Assembly: GCA_947497485.1 (NCBI GenBank)
Contig: CANMHB010000008.1
Coordinates: 1 to 64,000, forward strand
Reading direction: 5' to 3'
Source of the DNA: Flavobacteriales bacterium
GTDB taxonomy: Bacteria; Bacteroidota; Bacteroidia; Flavobacteriales_D; Crocinitomicaceae
Length of the DNA: 64,000 nucleotides
Position 1 is the stretch's first letter; each line of letters opens with the position of its first letter. The translations under genes were made by a program, and so were the position numbers. The notes under the pieces are model-generated. The model saw only the letters and a list, made by a program, of their open reading frames with translations, searched no databases and was not told the origin of the DNA. Positions 1 through 7,102 of this stretch are shown here, piece after piece.

Positions 1-17
1 AAGGAATGATTAAAATT

Positions 18-250
18 TCATTCAACACTAATTTTTTCAGTAGATTTCCCAATCTGTAAGAAATACACCCCGCTCTTTAATCGTGAGACATTCACTTGTT
101 GGTTTAAATTATTTATTTGAAACTCCATAACGATTTTTCCACTTAAGTCCATAAGCATTGCTTTTTCACCGAGAGTGGAAGCGGAAACGCCTGAAATTGT
201 AAATGAAGTAGAGGCAGTAATCATTGAGATATTGATTCCGATAATATATG
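18..250 (-). pseudogene. Remnant of a T9SS-secreted protein (C-terminal sorting domain only)
   Basis: The minus-strand frame ends in a recognisable type A T9SS sorting domain: a 'FTISGVSAS' strand, 'MDLSGKIV', then 'LKSGVYFLQIG' and a final basic strand before the stop. The residues before it ('GINISMITASTSF') look like a decayed form of the usual 'xISIYPNPASxxF' opening, and nothing further upstream looks like a secreted protein or signal peptide. I read it as the 3' end of a gene whose body was lost, probably when the neighbouring mobile DNA arrived. The 130-aa ORF listed in the track extends past this into AT-rich DNA that overlaps the abiE promoter and is not believable as coding. The upstream limit is approximate. 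Confidence 0.6.
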
Positions 251-326
251 AGACTAAATGAGGTGTATAGTATTCCTTTTCTGACCGATTTACCTTTTGT
301 AATAAAATTATGTTTTGTATCTTACA

Positions 327-345
327 TGTCAGGATTAACCTGACA
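327..345. promoter_or_regulatory. Distal inverted repeat, probable AbiEi operator
   Basis: TGTCAGG-attaa-CCTGACA is a perfect 7-bp inverted repeat with a 5-bp spacer. It lies inside a longer block (about 305-348) that recurs 87 bp downstream. AbiEi antitoxins of characterised type IV systems repress their own promoter by binding inverted repeats, so this is the expected kind of site. The assignment to AbiEi is an inference from position. Confidence 0.6.
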
Positions 346-413
346 ATTAAACTATAAATAGTAATTATTTTTATAAAATAAACAATTAATTTAATTATGT
401 TTCGTATCATTGC

Positions 414-432
414 TGTCAGGTTTATCCTGATA
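414..432. promoter_or_regulatory. Proximal inverted repeat, probable AbiEi operator overlapping the start region
   Basis: TGTCAGG-tttat-CCTGATA is the second copy of the inverted repeat, with one mismatch between arms, ending 8 bp before the AbiEi start codon. Its flanks also match the first copy (ATTATGTTTYGTATC upstream of each), so the unit is a direct repeat of roughly 40 bp that contains the palindrome. TATCATTG at 405-412 resembles a -7 TANNTTTG box with one mismatch, so protein bound here would cover the transcription start. Confidence 0.6.
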
Positions 433-440
433 TTGCTACT

Positions 441-1262
441 ATGAAAAATAAATACATATCAACGCAATCTAATGAACTTCTATCTTATTTTAACGAACAA
501 AATAGGAACTGTTTTGACTATTCATTGGCTTATAAAGCATTACCCAACTCTAAATCAAGTGCGGTAAGAGAACTACTCAGTGATATGACTAAAAGAGGCC
601 TTTTGATGCGGTTAAAAGAAGGGGTATATTACATTATTCCATACGAGCAAAATGCAGAGACTTATATGCCTGATTGGCATTTGACAGCCGAACATTTGGT
701 AAATGATGCCAAACATTATATTGGCTATTATTCAGCCTTGCAAATACACAATCTCATTACTCAACCATCCTTGAAGGAACAAATCGTTGTATCAAAACAA
801 ATACGACCATCTGAATTTAAAATCAAAGAAGTTCCCTTTCAATTTATCTATCACAACGAGAAACATTTTTTTGGCTCAAAGAAAATCTGGATTGACAGTT
901 TTAATAAAGTGCTGTGTTCCGACTTGGAAAAAACATTTATTGACTGTTTGTTTAAACCTGATTATGCCGGCGGGATTGTTGAAGTCGCAAGAGCATTATA
1001 CATTTCAAAAGACAAAATAAAATACGATACCCTTCTTGAATATGTTAAAAAATTTGATTCGCAAGCGGTAATAAAACGTTTGGGTTTTCTCTTAGAAATA
1101 TTGGACATCAACACCCCTATTATTCAGGAATTACAATGGTTGAAAACAGCCTCTTATGTAGTACTCGATACCGAATTACCTAAGACAGGGAGACGAATTA
1201 GCCGTTGGAGTATTCAGCAAAATTTGGAAACGGAAACCATTAAATCTGCTATTTACACATGA
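441..1262 (+). CDS. AbiEi-type antitoxin / transcriptional repressor
   Basis: Predicted antitoxin half of a type IV (AbiE) toxin-antitoxin pair, 273 aa. The N-terminal ~75 residues read as a winged helix ('SSAVRELLSDMTKRGLLMRLKEGVYYI'-like, partly quoted here), followed by the AbiEi core with 'YYSALQIHNLITQ' and a C-terminal domain ending in 'GRRISRWSIQQNL', the usual end of Bacteroidota AbiEi proteins. Its stop overlaps the toxin start as ATGA, typical of translational coupling. Family knowledge: AbiEi neutralises AbiEii without stable binding and represses the operon. The two inverted repeats just upstream fit autoregulation. Length and ends look intact. Confidence 0.8.
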   Translation: MKNKYISTQSNELLSYFNEQNRNCFDYSLAYKALPNSKSSAVRELLSDMTKRGLLMRLKEGVYYIIPYEQNAETYMPDWHLTAEHLVNDAKHYIGYYSALQIHNLITQPSLKEQIVVSKQIRPSEFKIKEVPFQFIYHNEKHFFGSKKIWIDSFNKVLCSDLEKTFIDCLFKPDYAGGIVEVARALYISKDKIKYDTLLEYVKKFDSQAVIKRLGFLLEILDINTPIIQELQWLKTASYVVLDTELPKTGRRISRWSIQQNLETETIKSAIYT

Positions 1263-1873
1263 TTAAACCCGGAGAAATACAGCAAAAAGCAAATGCAGTT
1301 GGCGTGCGAGACCAGCAGATTGAAAAGGACTATATCCTTTCATGGATTCTTTTCGGTATTTCAAAACAGGAGAAACTTTCTAAGGCAATCGTTTTCAAAG
1401 GTGGAACGGTATTAAAGAAAGTCTATTTTGAAGATTACCGTTTTTCAGAGGATTTGGATTTTACTCTACTATTTTCAGAATTATCCAACGAGCAAATTTT
1501 CGAATGGTTCAAAGAGGTTTTTGAATTTATAAAAGTTGAAGCCAATATTCCGCTTGACATCATAGACAATAATGAGCATGAAGATGGAGGTATAAACTTT
1601 TACATCAGCTATATTGGTCCACTTGGCGGACAAGGAAACAACAAAAGAGTAAAGGTTGATATTTCACGAAGTAAACAACTGGTTTTTGAACCTATAAAAA
1701 AAGACGTTTTTATTGGCTATTCTGATTTGGAGGAGCACCAACTTTTGTGTTATCCATTAGAAGAGGTGCTGGTTGAAACTACAAACAAACAAATTTGGAA
1801 TTATCTAAATAAAGGCACACACGACAAATCCGATCGAGATGATTTTGATTCAAAGATAGTTGAGAAGTGCTAA
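1259..1873 (+). CDS. AbiEii-type nucleotidyltransferase toxin, apparently C-terminally truncated
   Basis: Predicted toxin of the AbiE pair, 204 aa. The nucleotidyltransferase core is clear: 'FKGGTVLKK' (the GG/S motif) and 'FSEDLDFTLL' (the DxD metal-binding motif) near residues 46-70, then 'KVDISRS' and 'HQLLCYPLEEVLVE'. In this family that last string normally runs on into a basic helix and an R-D-(L/F)-YD segment plus about 80 more residues. Here, from base 1778, the protein changes to an unrelated tail ('TTNKQIWNYLNKGTHDKSDR'). The C-terminal region that completes the active site is therefore missing and the toxin may be inactive. Start chosen at the ATGA overlap with the antitoxin. Confidence 0.72.
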   Translation: MIKPGEIQQKANAVGVRDQQIEKDYILSWILFGISKQEKLSKAIVFKGGTVLKKVYFEDYRFSEDLDFTLLFSELSNEQIFEWFKEVFEFIKVEANIPLDIIDNNEHEDGGINFYISYIGPLGGQGNNKRVKVDISRSKQLVFEPIKKDVFIGYSDLEEHQLLCYPLEEVLVETTNKQIWNYLNKGTHDKSDRDDFDSKIVEKC

Positions 1874-1920
1874 ATAAATTAATTCAATTGGAAATAGAGT
1901 TATATAAAAACAAGAAATAG
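1778..1920 (+). pseudogene. Possible 3' remnant of an unrelated gene fused to abiEii
   Basis: The tail of the AbiEii ORF ('QIWNYLNKGTHDKSDRDDFD') does not belong to the nucleotidyltransferase family. After its stop the same coding character continues in another frame from about 1867 as 'VLNKLIQLEIELYKNKK' to a TAG at 1918-1920, directly before the next gene. Reading both frames together gives a plausible protein C-terminus with one frameshift. This would be the leftover end of a different cargo gene joined to abiEii by recombination. The donor family is not identified; the 'NKGTH' string reminds me of some P-loop proteins, but I cannot establish that. Confidence 0.35.
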
Positions 1921-1922
1921 AA

Positions 1923-3239
1923 ATGCCCGAACAACAAAACATAGAATACAAACAAAGTTGGCACGATGACTACCTGAAATGGGTTTGTGGCTTTGCCAAT
2001 GCTCAAGGCGGTGTAATATTTATCGGCAAAGACGATAATGGAAATGTGGTTGGAGTTACCGAATCCAAAAAGTTGATGGATGATATTCCGAATAAAATCC
2101 GCAACGCAATAGGCATTACTGTTGAAGTGAATTTGCACGAAGAAAATGGAAATCATTTTATTGAGATAATTACACCACCCTACTCTGTTCCCATTTCGCT
2201 AAGAGGAAGGTATTACTACCGAAGTGGAAGCACCAAACAAGAATTGACAGGTGCATCATTAAACGAGTTTTTATTGAAGAAATCGGGCAAAACTTGGGAT
2301 GATGTAATTGAACCAAGAGCCAATTTTGAAGATATTGACAAAAAAGCTGTAAATACATTTCTGAAAGCATCTGAAAATGCAGGACGTTTACCAGAAAATA
2401 ATGATTTGTCTATTCCTGAACTTTTTGAAAAACTACGATTAACAGAAAATGGTCAGTTAAAACGCTCTGCTTTAGTTTTATTCGGTAAAGACCCTGGCAA
2501 GTTTTATCCGAATACTTTTGTGAAAATTGGTCGCTTTGGAAATGATGATGCCGATTTGAAATTTCAGGAAACAGAAGAAGGGAATTTGATTGCTTTACTT
2601 CAAGGAGTTTTAAATCAACTCAACCGTAAATTTCTGACAAGACCCATAGAATTTGAAGGAATGCACCGTATTGAAAAAGGAGAATATCCGGTTGCAGCCA
2701 TTCGAGAAATGTTATTGAACGCATTGGTGCATAGAAATTATGTGGGAGCACCTATTCAAATTCGAGTGTATGACGACAAAATAAGTATTTGGAACGAAGG
2801 TACTTTGCCAGATGGCTTGACATTGGAAGCTCTAAAGCGTTCGCATTCATCAAGACCGAGAAATCCGATTATTGCAGACGTTTGCTTCAAAGGTGGATAC
2901 ATTGACGCTTGGGGCAGAGGAACAATAAAAATCATAGACACTTGCAAACAAGCTGACTTACCTGAACCCGAATTGACGGAATTAGACGGTGGTTTTAGTA
3001 TAACACTTTTCAAAGACAACATTACACCTGAAAAGCTAACTAAACTTGGTCTGAATGACAGGCAAATAAAGGCGGTATTGATATTAAAGGAAAGAGGAAA
3101 AATTACTAATAAGGAATATCAAGAATTTAACGAAACTACCGAAAGAACAGCATCAAGAGACTTATCAGACTTAGTGGAAAAAGGAATTATTAAAAGTTCA
3201 GGTGTTAAAGGAGCAGGTTCATTTTATTCACTTAGTTAA
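1923..3239 (+). CDS. AlbA_2 (Schlafen-type) domain / HATPase_c_4 protein with winged helix
   Basis: 438 aa, cytosolic. Residues 1-120 form an AlbA_2 domain ('NIEYKQSWHDDYLKWVCGFA', 'GGVIFIGKDDNG', 'YYYRSGSTKQEL'), the nucleic-acid-binding fold shared with Schlafen proteins. Residues ~250-350 form a GHKL ATPase-like HATPase_c_4 region ('REMLLNALVHRNY', 'GGYIDAWGRGT'). The last ~65 residues are a winged helix ('TERTASRDLSDLVEKGII'). Such proteins are very frequent in Bacteroidota mobile DNA; they are annotated as putative regulators or ATP-binding proteins, with no settled function. It sits 50 bp behind the AbiE remnant on the same strand and is probably cargo. It looks full length. A short AT-rich stretch with repeated 'CGCCATAATA' and 'AATACAGACA' words follows the stop. 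Confidence 0.8.
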   Translation: MPEQQNIEYKQSWHDDYLKWVCGFANAQGGVIFIGKDDNGNVVGVTESKKLMDDIPNKIRNAIGITVEVNLHEENGNHFIEIITPPYSVPISLRGRYYYRSGSTKQELTGASLNEFLLKKSGKTWDDVIEPRANFEDIDKKAVNTFLKASENAGRLPENNDLSIPELFEKLRLTENGQLKRSALVLFGKDPGKFYPNTFVKIGRFGNDDADLKFQETEEGNLIALLQGVLNQLNRKFLTRPIEFEGMHRIEKGEYPVAAIREMLLNALVHRNYVGAPIQIRVYDDKISIWNEGTLPDGLTLEALKRSHSSRPRNPIIADVCFKGGYIDAWGRGTIKIIDTCKQADLPEPELTELDGGFSITLFKDNITPEKLTKLGLNDRQIKAVLILKERGKITNKEYQEFNETTERTASRDLSDLVEKGIIKSSGVKGAGSFYSLS

Positions 3240-3390
3240 GAATAGCGCCATAATAACGACAATAACGCCATAATACAGACAAAATACAGACAAAAAGAAA
3301 CACAAAAAGGACTCAAAAATGAAAAAAGAGATAACCACTAGCTTTTTAGTCTCGCTGATGGAATTAAAAATTGGTTATATAGAAGTACTA

Positions 3391-5619
3391 TTAACTTACT
3401 TCCATCACTTTCACATACACACCCACATCTAACTTTTGGATGAGTTTTCCTTCCCATTTTTCAAGGCAATAATCTACAGAACGGGTTTTGATTCCGTACT
3501 TTGCTCCAATTTCCACTGCTTCCTTTCGCTGAAAATTTAAGGGTAGTGCATCGTAGAATTTTTGTTTTTTAGGTGGGTTTTGAACTGAATGTTGTGCGGA
3601 TTGATTGGGTAAATTGGTAAACATCAAAATGCTGTGTTGTATGTAAATATCGACTAATTGAATGGCGTTCTCGAAGTCGTCGTCTGAGCAATATATCTCT
3701 TGGGCGCATTCGCCATTTTCGAATTTCCGAACAGCAGTAAATATCATACATATTCGATACAGGATTAAGCCCATTCGTTTTATTACACTGGTTGCTTCTT
3801 CCCCTGCAAATTCGGTAATGTCTTTCAAATAATCTTTGAATTCTCGGTTTAAGCGTGACCATTGATTACTTGTCAAATGCACGAGTGTGGGATTATTTTC
3901 CAAAAACAGAACCATTTGATAGACTCGTTCTCCTAACTCTTTGAAATGATCGGTTAAATTTACTCGAAAGGGATCGGGAGCTGGGGAAACCCAATTGGCA
4001 TCGGAGCGAAATGCGTAAAAAATAAAGCGACTGAAAAGTCCATCTTCTGCATTGGGAATGATGTTGAAAATTTGATTTGGTGTTCCTGTCAATGCAACTG
4101 AAATGCGCGGATGATTTATGTCCACAAACTCACTATTTGATTTTCGGCTTAAAGACACTTTTTCGTGATGAAAGCCTTTGCGCAACAAATCTGAATAAGA
4201 ACCCCATTCGTTTTTAAAAACTGCTCCCAAGGTATCGGCTTCTGTCTCACAGATTATTCCTTGTTCATCGTTGTGTTGTAAATGCAGGTATAATTTGGCG
4301 GTTGAGGTATTGGCCGGTATGTAAACGACTTTAAAAGGAGGTTCAACAGGTGGGTCAATATCTGTTTGGGAATTTGACTTGGCATTGAGTATGGATGTTT
4401 TTCGTTTGTAATCGCGTAATTCTCGTTCATATAAAACTTTCAATTCCTTGCTTTCATCCAAGACTTTGTTGTGGTAAACATCTGCTAGTTCTTTGGATGA
4501 TTGCATCGATCCCTTTCCACTTGCAGGTGGCGCAAGTATGAAACAAAATAAATTGGGGTAAACGGTTCTTTGGCCATAGAGACCTTGCACACCGGGTAAA
4601 CATCCTGAAAGAATCACCAGGGCTGATGTTAAAAACACGTCCTTTTCGCGGTGAATGTCAAATGCTGCAGAGCCTTCTTTGAGTATCTTGGGTAAACTTT
4701 CATGTACTGATAAAGGGATTTTAGGTGTATTGAATAACAAATCTTTCGACCAATCAAACTCTTTGAATTCTTCAACCTTTTCTTTTGCAACAGTTGCAAC
4801 GTTTGCAAACTTTGCAAATTCTACTTGATTGTTGTTAAATGCACTTTCAACTGCTGCTTTGACCTCTCTTGTTTCTAAATCAAAGGAGCTCAAACAATGT
4901 TGTAAAACTTCTTCTTTTTCTATTCCCAAGCGGTTTGCATTGCGCGCCAAGAGGTAAATATGGCTGTTTCTATTTCCTTTTTGATAGGTGGATACTTTCT
5001 CTGTGAATTGAACACAGTAATCCAAACTTTGAGTTGTGAAATTTATTCCGTGTGGCATCATTTGTTGGTCTGCTACTTCCGGACAAAAATATTCGCTGTT
5101 CGCATTGAGGTAGGCATTTTCATCCCAAGAGAGAAAGCATAAGCGTGTGATATCCTTACACTTTGCATCGGGTTGATATCCGGTGAGTTCCTGGTAATAG
5201 TGCATGAGCTGAATAATCATTTGCTGGTGCTCAGAAACACCTGATTTTATGCGAACAAATATTTTTATTCCCGTTCCGCTCGGACTTATAAAACTTGCAA
5301 AGGTAATTCCGCAAGTATCTACCTTGTTTCGAACTTCCTGAATTTCTGTTGCTGAAATATCGTCAAAATCTAAATGTGCTATGCCACTGTATTGGTTTAG
5401 AAATTCTAATTTTCGGCCTTTGGTAAATGTTGCCGAGGGAGTGAATGCCGGAAGTTCTTTCTTCAATTTATCTCCTAGGCTCTCCAAGCCTTTGTGGTAA
5501 GCATAACGAATTGACTTTATTTTCTCCTCAAAGTCATTGGATTTTATGGTTTGTAAAACGGCAAGAAAATCCTTGTCTTCCACTGGAGTGTGGAAGTCAT
5601 GATATAAAGTGACTTTCAT
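3391..5619 (-). CDS. VirE-N / DUF3987 family protein (mobile-element primase-helicase type)
   Basis: 742 aa. The first ~190 residues match the BT4734-like/VirE N-terminal domain ('GIAHLDFDDI', 'SPSGTGIKIFVRI', 'DITRLCFLSWDENAY'), which is related to primase-type catalytic folds. Residues ~300-680 match DUF3987, a P-loop region with a Walker A-like 'APPASGKGS' and later 'PRISVALTGTPNQIF' and 'GLFSRFIFYAF'. In Bacteroidota this architecture is a marker of integrative elements and is thought to act in their replication. It is last in the minus-strand series integrase, unknown protein, HTH, HTH, primase, 50 bp after the nearer HTH gene. The reaction is inferred from the family. Confidence 0.8.
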   Translation of the reverse strand: MKVTLYHDFHTPVEDKDFLAVLQTIKSNDFEEKIKSIRYAYHKGLESLGDKLKKELPAFTPSATFTKGRKLEFLNQYSGIAHLDFDDISATEIQEVRNKVDTCGITFASFISPSGTGIKIFVRIKSGVSEHQQMIIQLMHYYQELTGYQPDAKCKDITRLCFLSWDENAYLNANSEYFCPEVADQQMMPHGINFTTQSLDYCVQFTEKVSTYQKGNRNSHIYLLARNANRLGIEKEEVLQHCLSSFDLETREVKAAVESAFNNNQVEFAKFANVATVAKEKVEEFKEFDWSKDLLFNTPKIPLSVHESLPKILKEGSAAFDIHREKDVFLTSALVILSGCLPGVQGLYGQRTVYPNLFCFILAPPASGKGSMQSSKELADVYHNKVLDESKELKVLYERELRDYKRKTSILNAKSNSQTDIDPPVEPPFKVVYIPANTSTAKLYLHLQHNDEQGIICETEADTLGAVFKNEWGSYSDLLRKGFHHEKVSLSRKSNSEFVDINHPRISVALTGTPNQIFNIIPNAEDGLFSRFIFYAFRSDANWVSPAPDPFRVNLTDHFKELGERVYQMVLFLENNPTLVHLTSNQWSRLNREFKDYLKDITEFAGEEATSVIKRMGLILYRICMIFTAVRKFENGECAQEIYCSDDDFENAIQLVDIYIQHSILMFTNLPNQSAQHSVQNPPKKQKFYDALPLNFQRKEAVEIGAKYGIKTRSVDYCLEKWEGKLIQKLDVGVYVKVMEVS

Positions 5620-5670
5620 CGACTATGAATTAAAGTTGGGTTAAATGTGATGAGGTGTGTTCAGCTGTAT

Positions 5671-5931
5671 TTACTCTGCTTGATTTTGCTCGAGCATTAA
5701 ATAGATATCGGTTAAGCGATAATAAATCTTACCTTTTATTTTGGAGTATTTGAGCATGCCTGATACTCTAAGTCTTTGCAAGGTTCTTGTGCTTATATGG
5801 AGCATTTCTTTGACATCTGTATTATCCAACCACTTATCAGATTCTTTGTTCATGGTTGGTTTAATTAATGCCGATTTTATTTGTTTAACTTCCTCTAAAA
5901 GCTCTTTCATTAATGTGTTGTTGTCTTCCAT
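5671..5931 (-). CDS. Small helix-turn-helix protein (HTH_17/MerR-like)
   Basis: 86 aa. An N-terminal coiled-coil-like segment ('LLEEVKQIKSAL') is followed by a winged HTH of the excisionase type ('WLDNTDVKEMLHISTRTLQR', then 'YRLTDIYLMLEQ'). Pairs of such proteins accompany tyrosine recombinases in Bacteroidota elements and act as recombination directionality factors or regulators. It begins 4 bp after the stop of the next HTH gene, so the two are surely co-transcribed. DNA binding is predicted from the fold only. Confidence 0.75.
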   Translation of the reverse strand: MEDNNTLMKELLEEVKQIKSALIKPTMNKESDKWLDNTDVKEMLHISTRTLQRLRVSGMLKYSKIKGKIYYRLTDIYLMLEQNQAE

Positions 5932-5935
5932 AGAA

Positions 5936-6226
5936 TCAATGATGATTTGAGTTAAACAATGCTTCTTTTAGTTCTGAATACTTATAATAGGTTCTATTTC
6001 CTAACTTATAAGGTTTTAAAATTCCGTTATTACTCCAATCATGAATGGTGACTAAACTGACTTTGAAAAGTTCGGCTGTTTCCTTTCTGGTGAGGAATTC
6101 TTGTTCCTCTTCTTTTTTTGACCCTTTCAATTCTGTGAAGAGTTCTTTTAAATGACATTTTACATTCTCTGAAATAATGTCTGCCAACTCATTTGGCGTT
6201 ACCTGAATTAATTGTACTTGACTCAT
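5936..6226 (-). CDS. Excisionase-type helix-turn-helix protein
   Basis: 96 aa. The C-terminal 50 residues are a canonical HTH_17 domain ('EFLTRKETAELFKVSLVTIH', 'NGILKPYKLGNRTYYKYSEL'). The N-terminal 45 residues are helical and acidic and may dimerise. Located between the unknown gene and its HTH partner in the element's minus-strand operon, it is the best candidate for the element's Xis (directionality factor). A G-run/C-run hairpin lies just upstream of its start. Confidence 0.78.
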   Translation of the reverse strand: MSQVQLIQVTPNELADIISENVKCHLKELFTELKGSKKEEEQEFLTRKETAELFKVSLVTIHDWSNNGILKPYKLGNRTYYKYSELKEALFNSNHH

Positions 6227-6276
6227 GTTTTCGATTTTTAATTAAACATGGGGCAAACTTAATTCAGGGGTATTTC

Positions 6277-6298
6277 GGGGGGCGATTGGATTTCCCCC
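6277..6298. promoter_or_regulatory. G-run/C-run hairpin upstream of the excisionase-like gene
   Basis: GGGGGG-cgattggattt-CCCCC forms a 5-bp all-GC stem in an otherwise AT-rich 76-bp gap. No U-tract follows in either direction, so it is not a standard terminator. It may be a protein-binding or RNA-processing site that separates expression of the unknown gene from the HTH genes. Confidence 0.35.
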
Positions 6299-6302
6299 TA
6301 TT

Positions 6303-7040
6303 TTAATTCTTGGATAAATTTGAAGTTAATTGTATTAATTCAGCCACTTTTTCTTCAGGTAATTCCGTTTGTCTGGAACCGAAAGATAATTTGTAACTAT
6401 CTTCTAAATTCACTCCTGTAATGTGATGAATTACTTGCTTTTGTGTTTCCTTTGAAGAGTTGGCAAGTTTCTTCCACAATTCCGGACAAAGGATTTTTAA
6501 GGATTGAATGCGTATATTGTTGGTGGGTGCTTTTTCGCTTCTCCTTGTATCTTGTGATCGGTCTTTGGTTGTAACTTGGGGGTGTTCTGAGTCGCGATCG
6601 AAAATAACCTCTGTTTTCAAATTTAACTCGGGTACAAAGTGCATAAAAAATCGAAGTATCCCAAAGTAATAGTAGAGTACGTCATCTACCCGATTTAAAG
6701 CTTTTAATTTGGATTCGTCATCGGTGAGATTCTCGACAAATAACAAGTCATCTATTAATTCCTGCGTTTTATAATCAAAACGTGATACGATTAATTTTAT
6801 CTTTTCTTTGAGGTTTTCGGGATTTGAGAAGTAATATTCATCAAATGACTTTTGTGTGCAATTTCTTACAATTATCGAATATAATAACATTAAATCCTCA
6901 AATTCCTCGTCTGTTAAGTCTCCAAAATAGGTAAAATTGATTGCTGAAAAATTTAACAACACATCTATATTTATCTCTTGATTATTATTTCTTTTTAGCG
7001 GTGCACATACTTTGTTTACCGCGATTAAATGTCTATGCAT
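6303..7040 (-). CDS. Unrecognised protein of the integrative element
   Basis: 245 aa; I do not recognise the family. It has no signal peptide or membrane segment. The first ~145 residues are helix-rich and acidic ('LTDEEFEDLMLLYSIIVRN', 'VDDVLYYYFGILRFFMHF'), then comes a charged linker rich in S/T/R/D (about 150-172), and a C-terminal helical segment ('CPELWKKLANSSKETQKQVI'). The position between integrase and excisionase suggests an element-maintenance or regulatory role, but nothing in the sequence shows it. The start at 7040 is the only reasonable ATG. Confidence 0.6.
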   Translation of the reverse strand: MHRHLIAVNKVCAPLKRNNNQEINIDVLLNFSAINFTYFGDLTDEEFEDLMLLYSIIVRNCTQKSFDEYYFSNPENLKEKIKLIVSRFDYKTQELIDDLLFVENLTDDESKLKALNRVDDVLYYYFGILRFFMHFVPELNLKTEVIFDRDSEHPQVTTKDRSQDTRRSEKAPTNNIRIQSLKILCPELWKKLANSSKETQKQVIHHITGVNLEDSYKLSFGSRQTELPEEKVAELIQLTSNLSKN

Positions 7041-7102
7041 AATTTTCTATTTAATTTTCTTAACTACTTTCAAACTACTTACCTCATCTAAATTTCTTTG
7101 AT

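Noticed and set aside
3240-3390. Possible small gene after the AlbA_2 gene (ATG near 3319)
   Set aside because: The frame is about 26 codons and overlaps the end of the DUF3987 gene without any motif.
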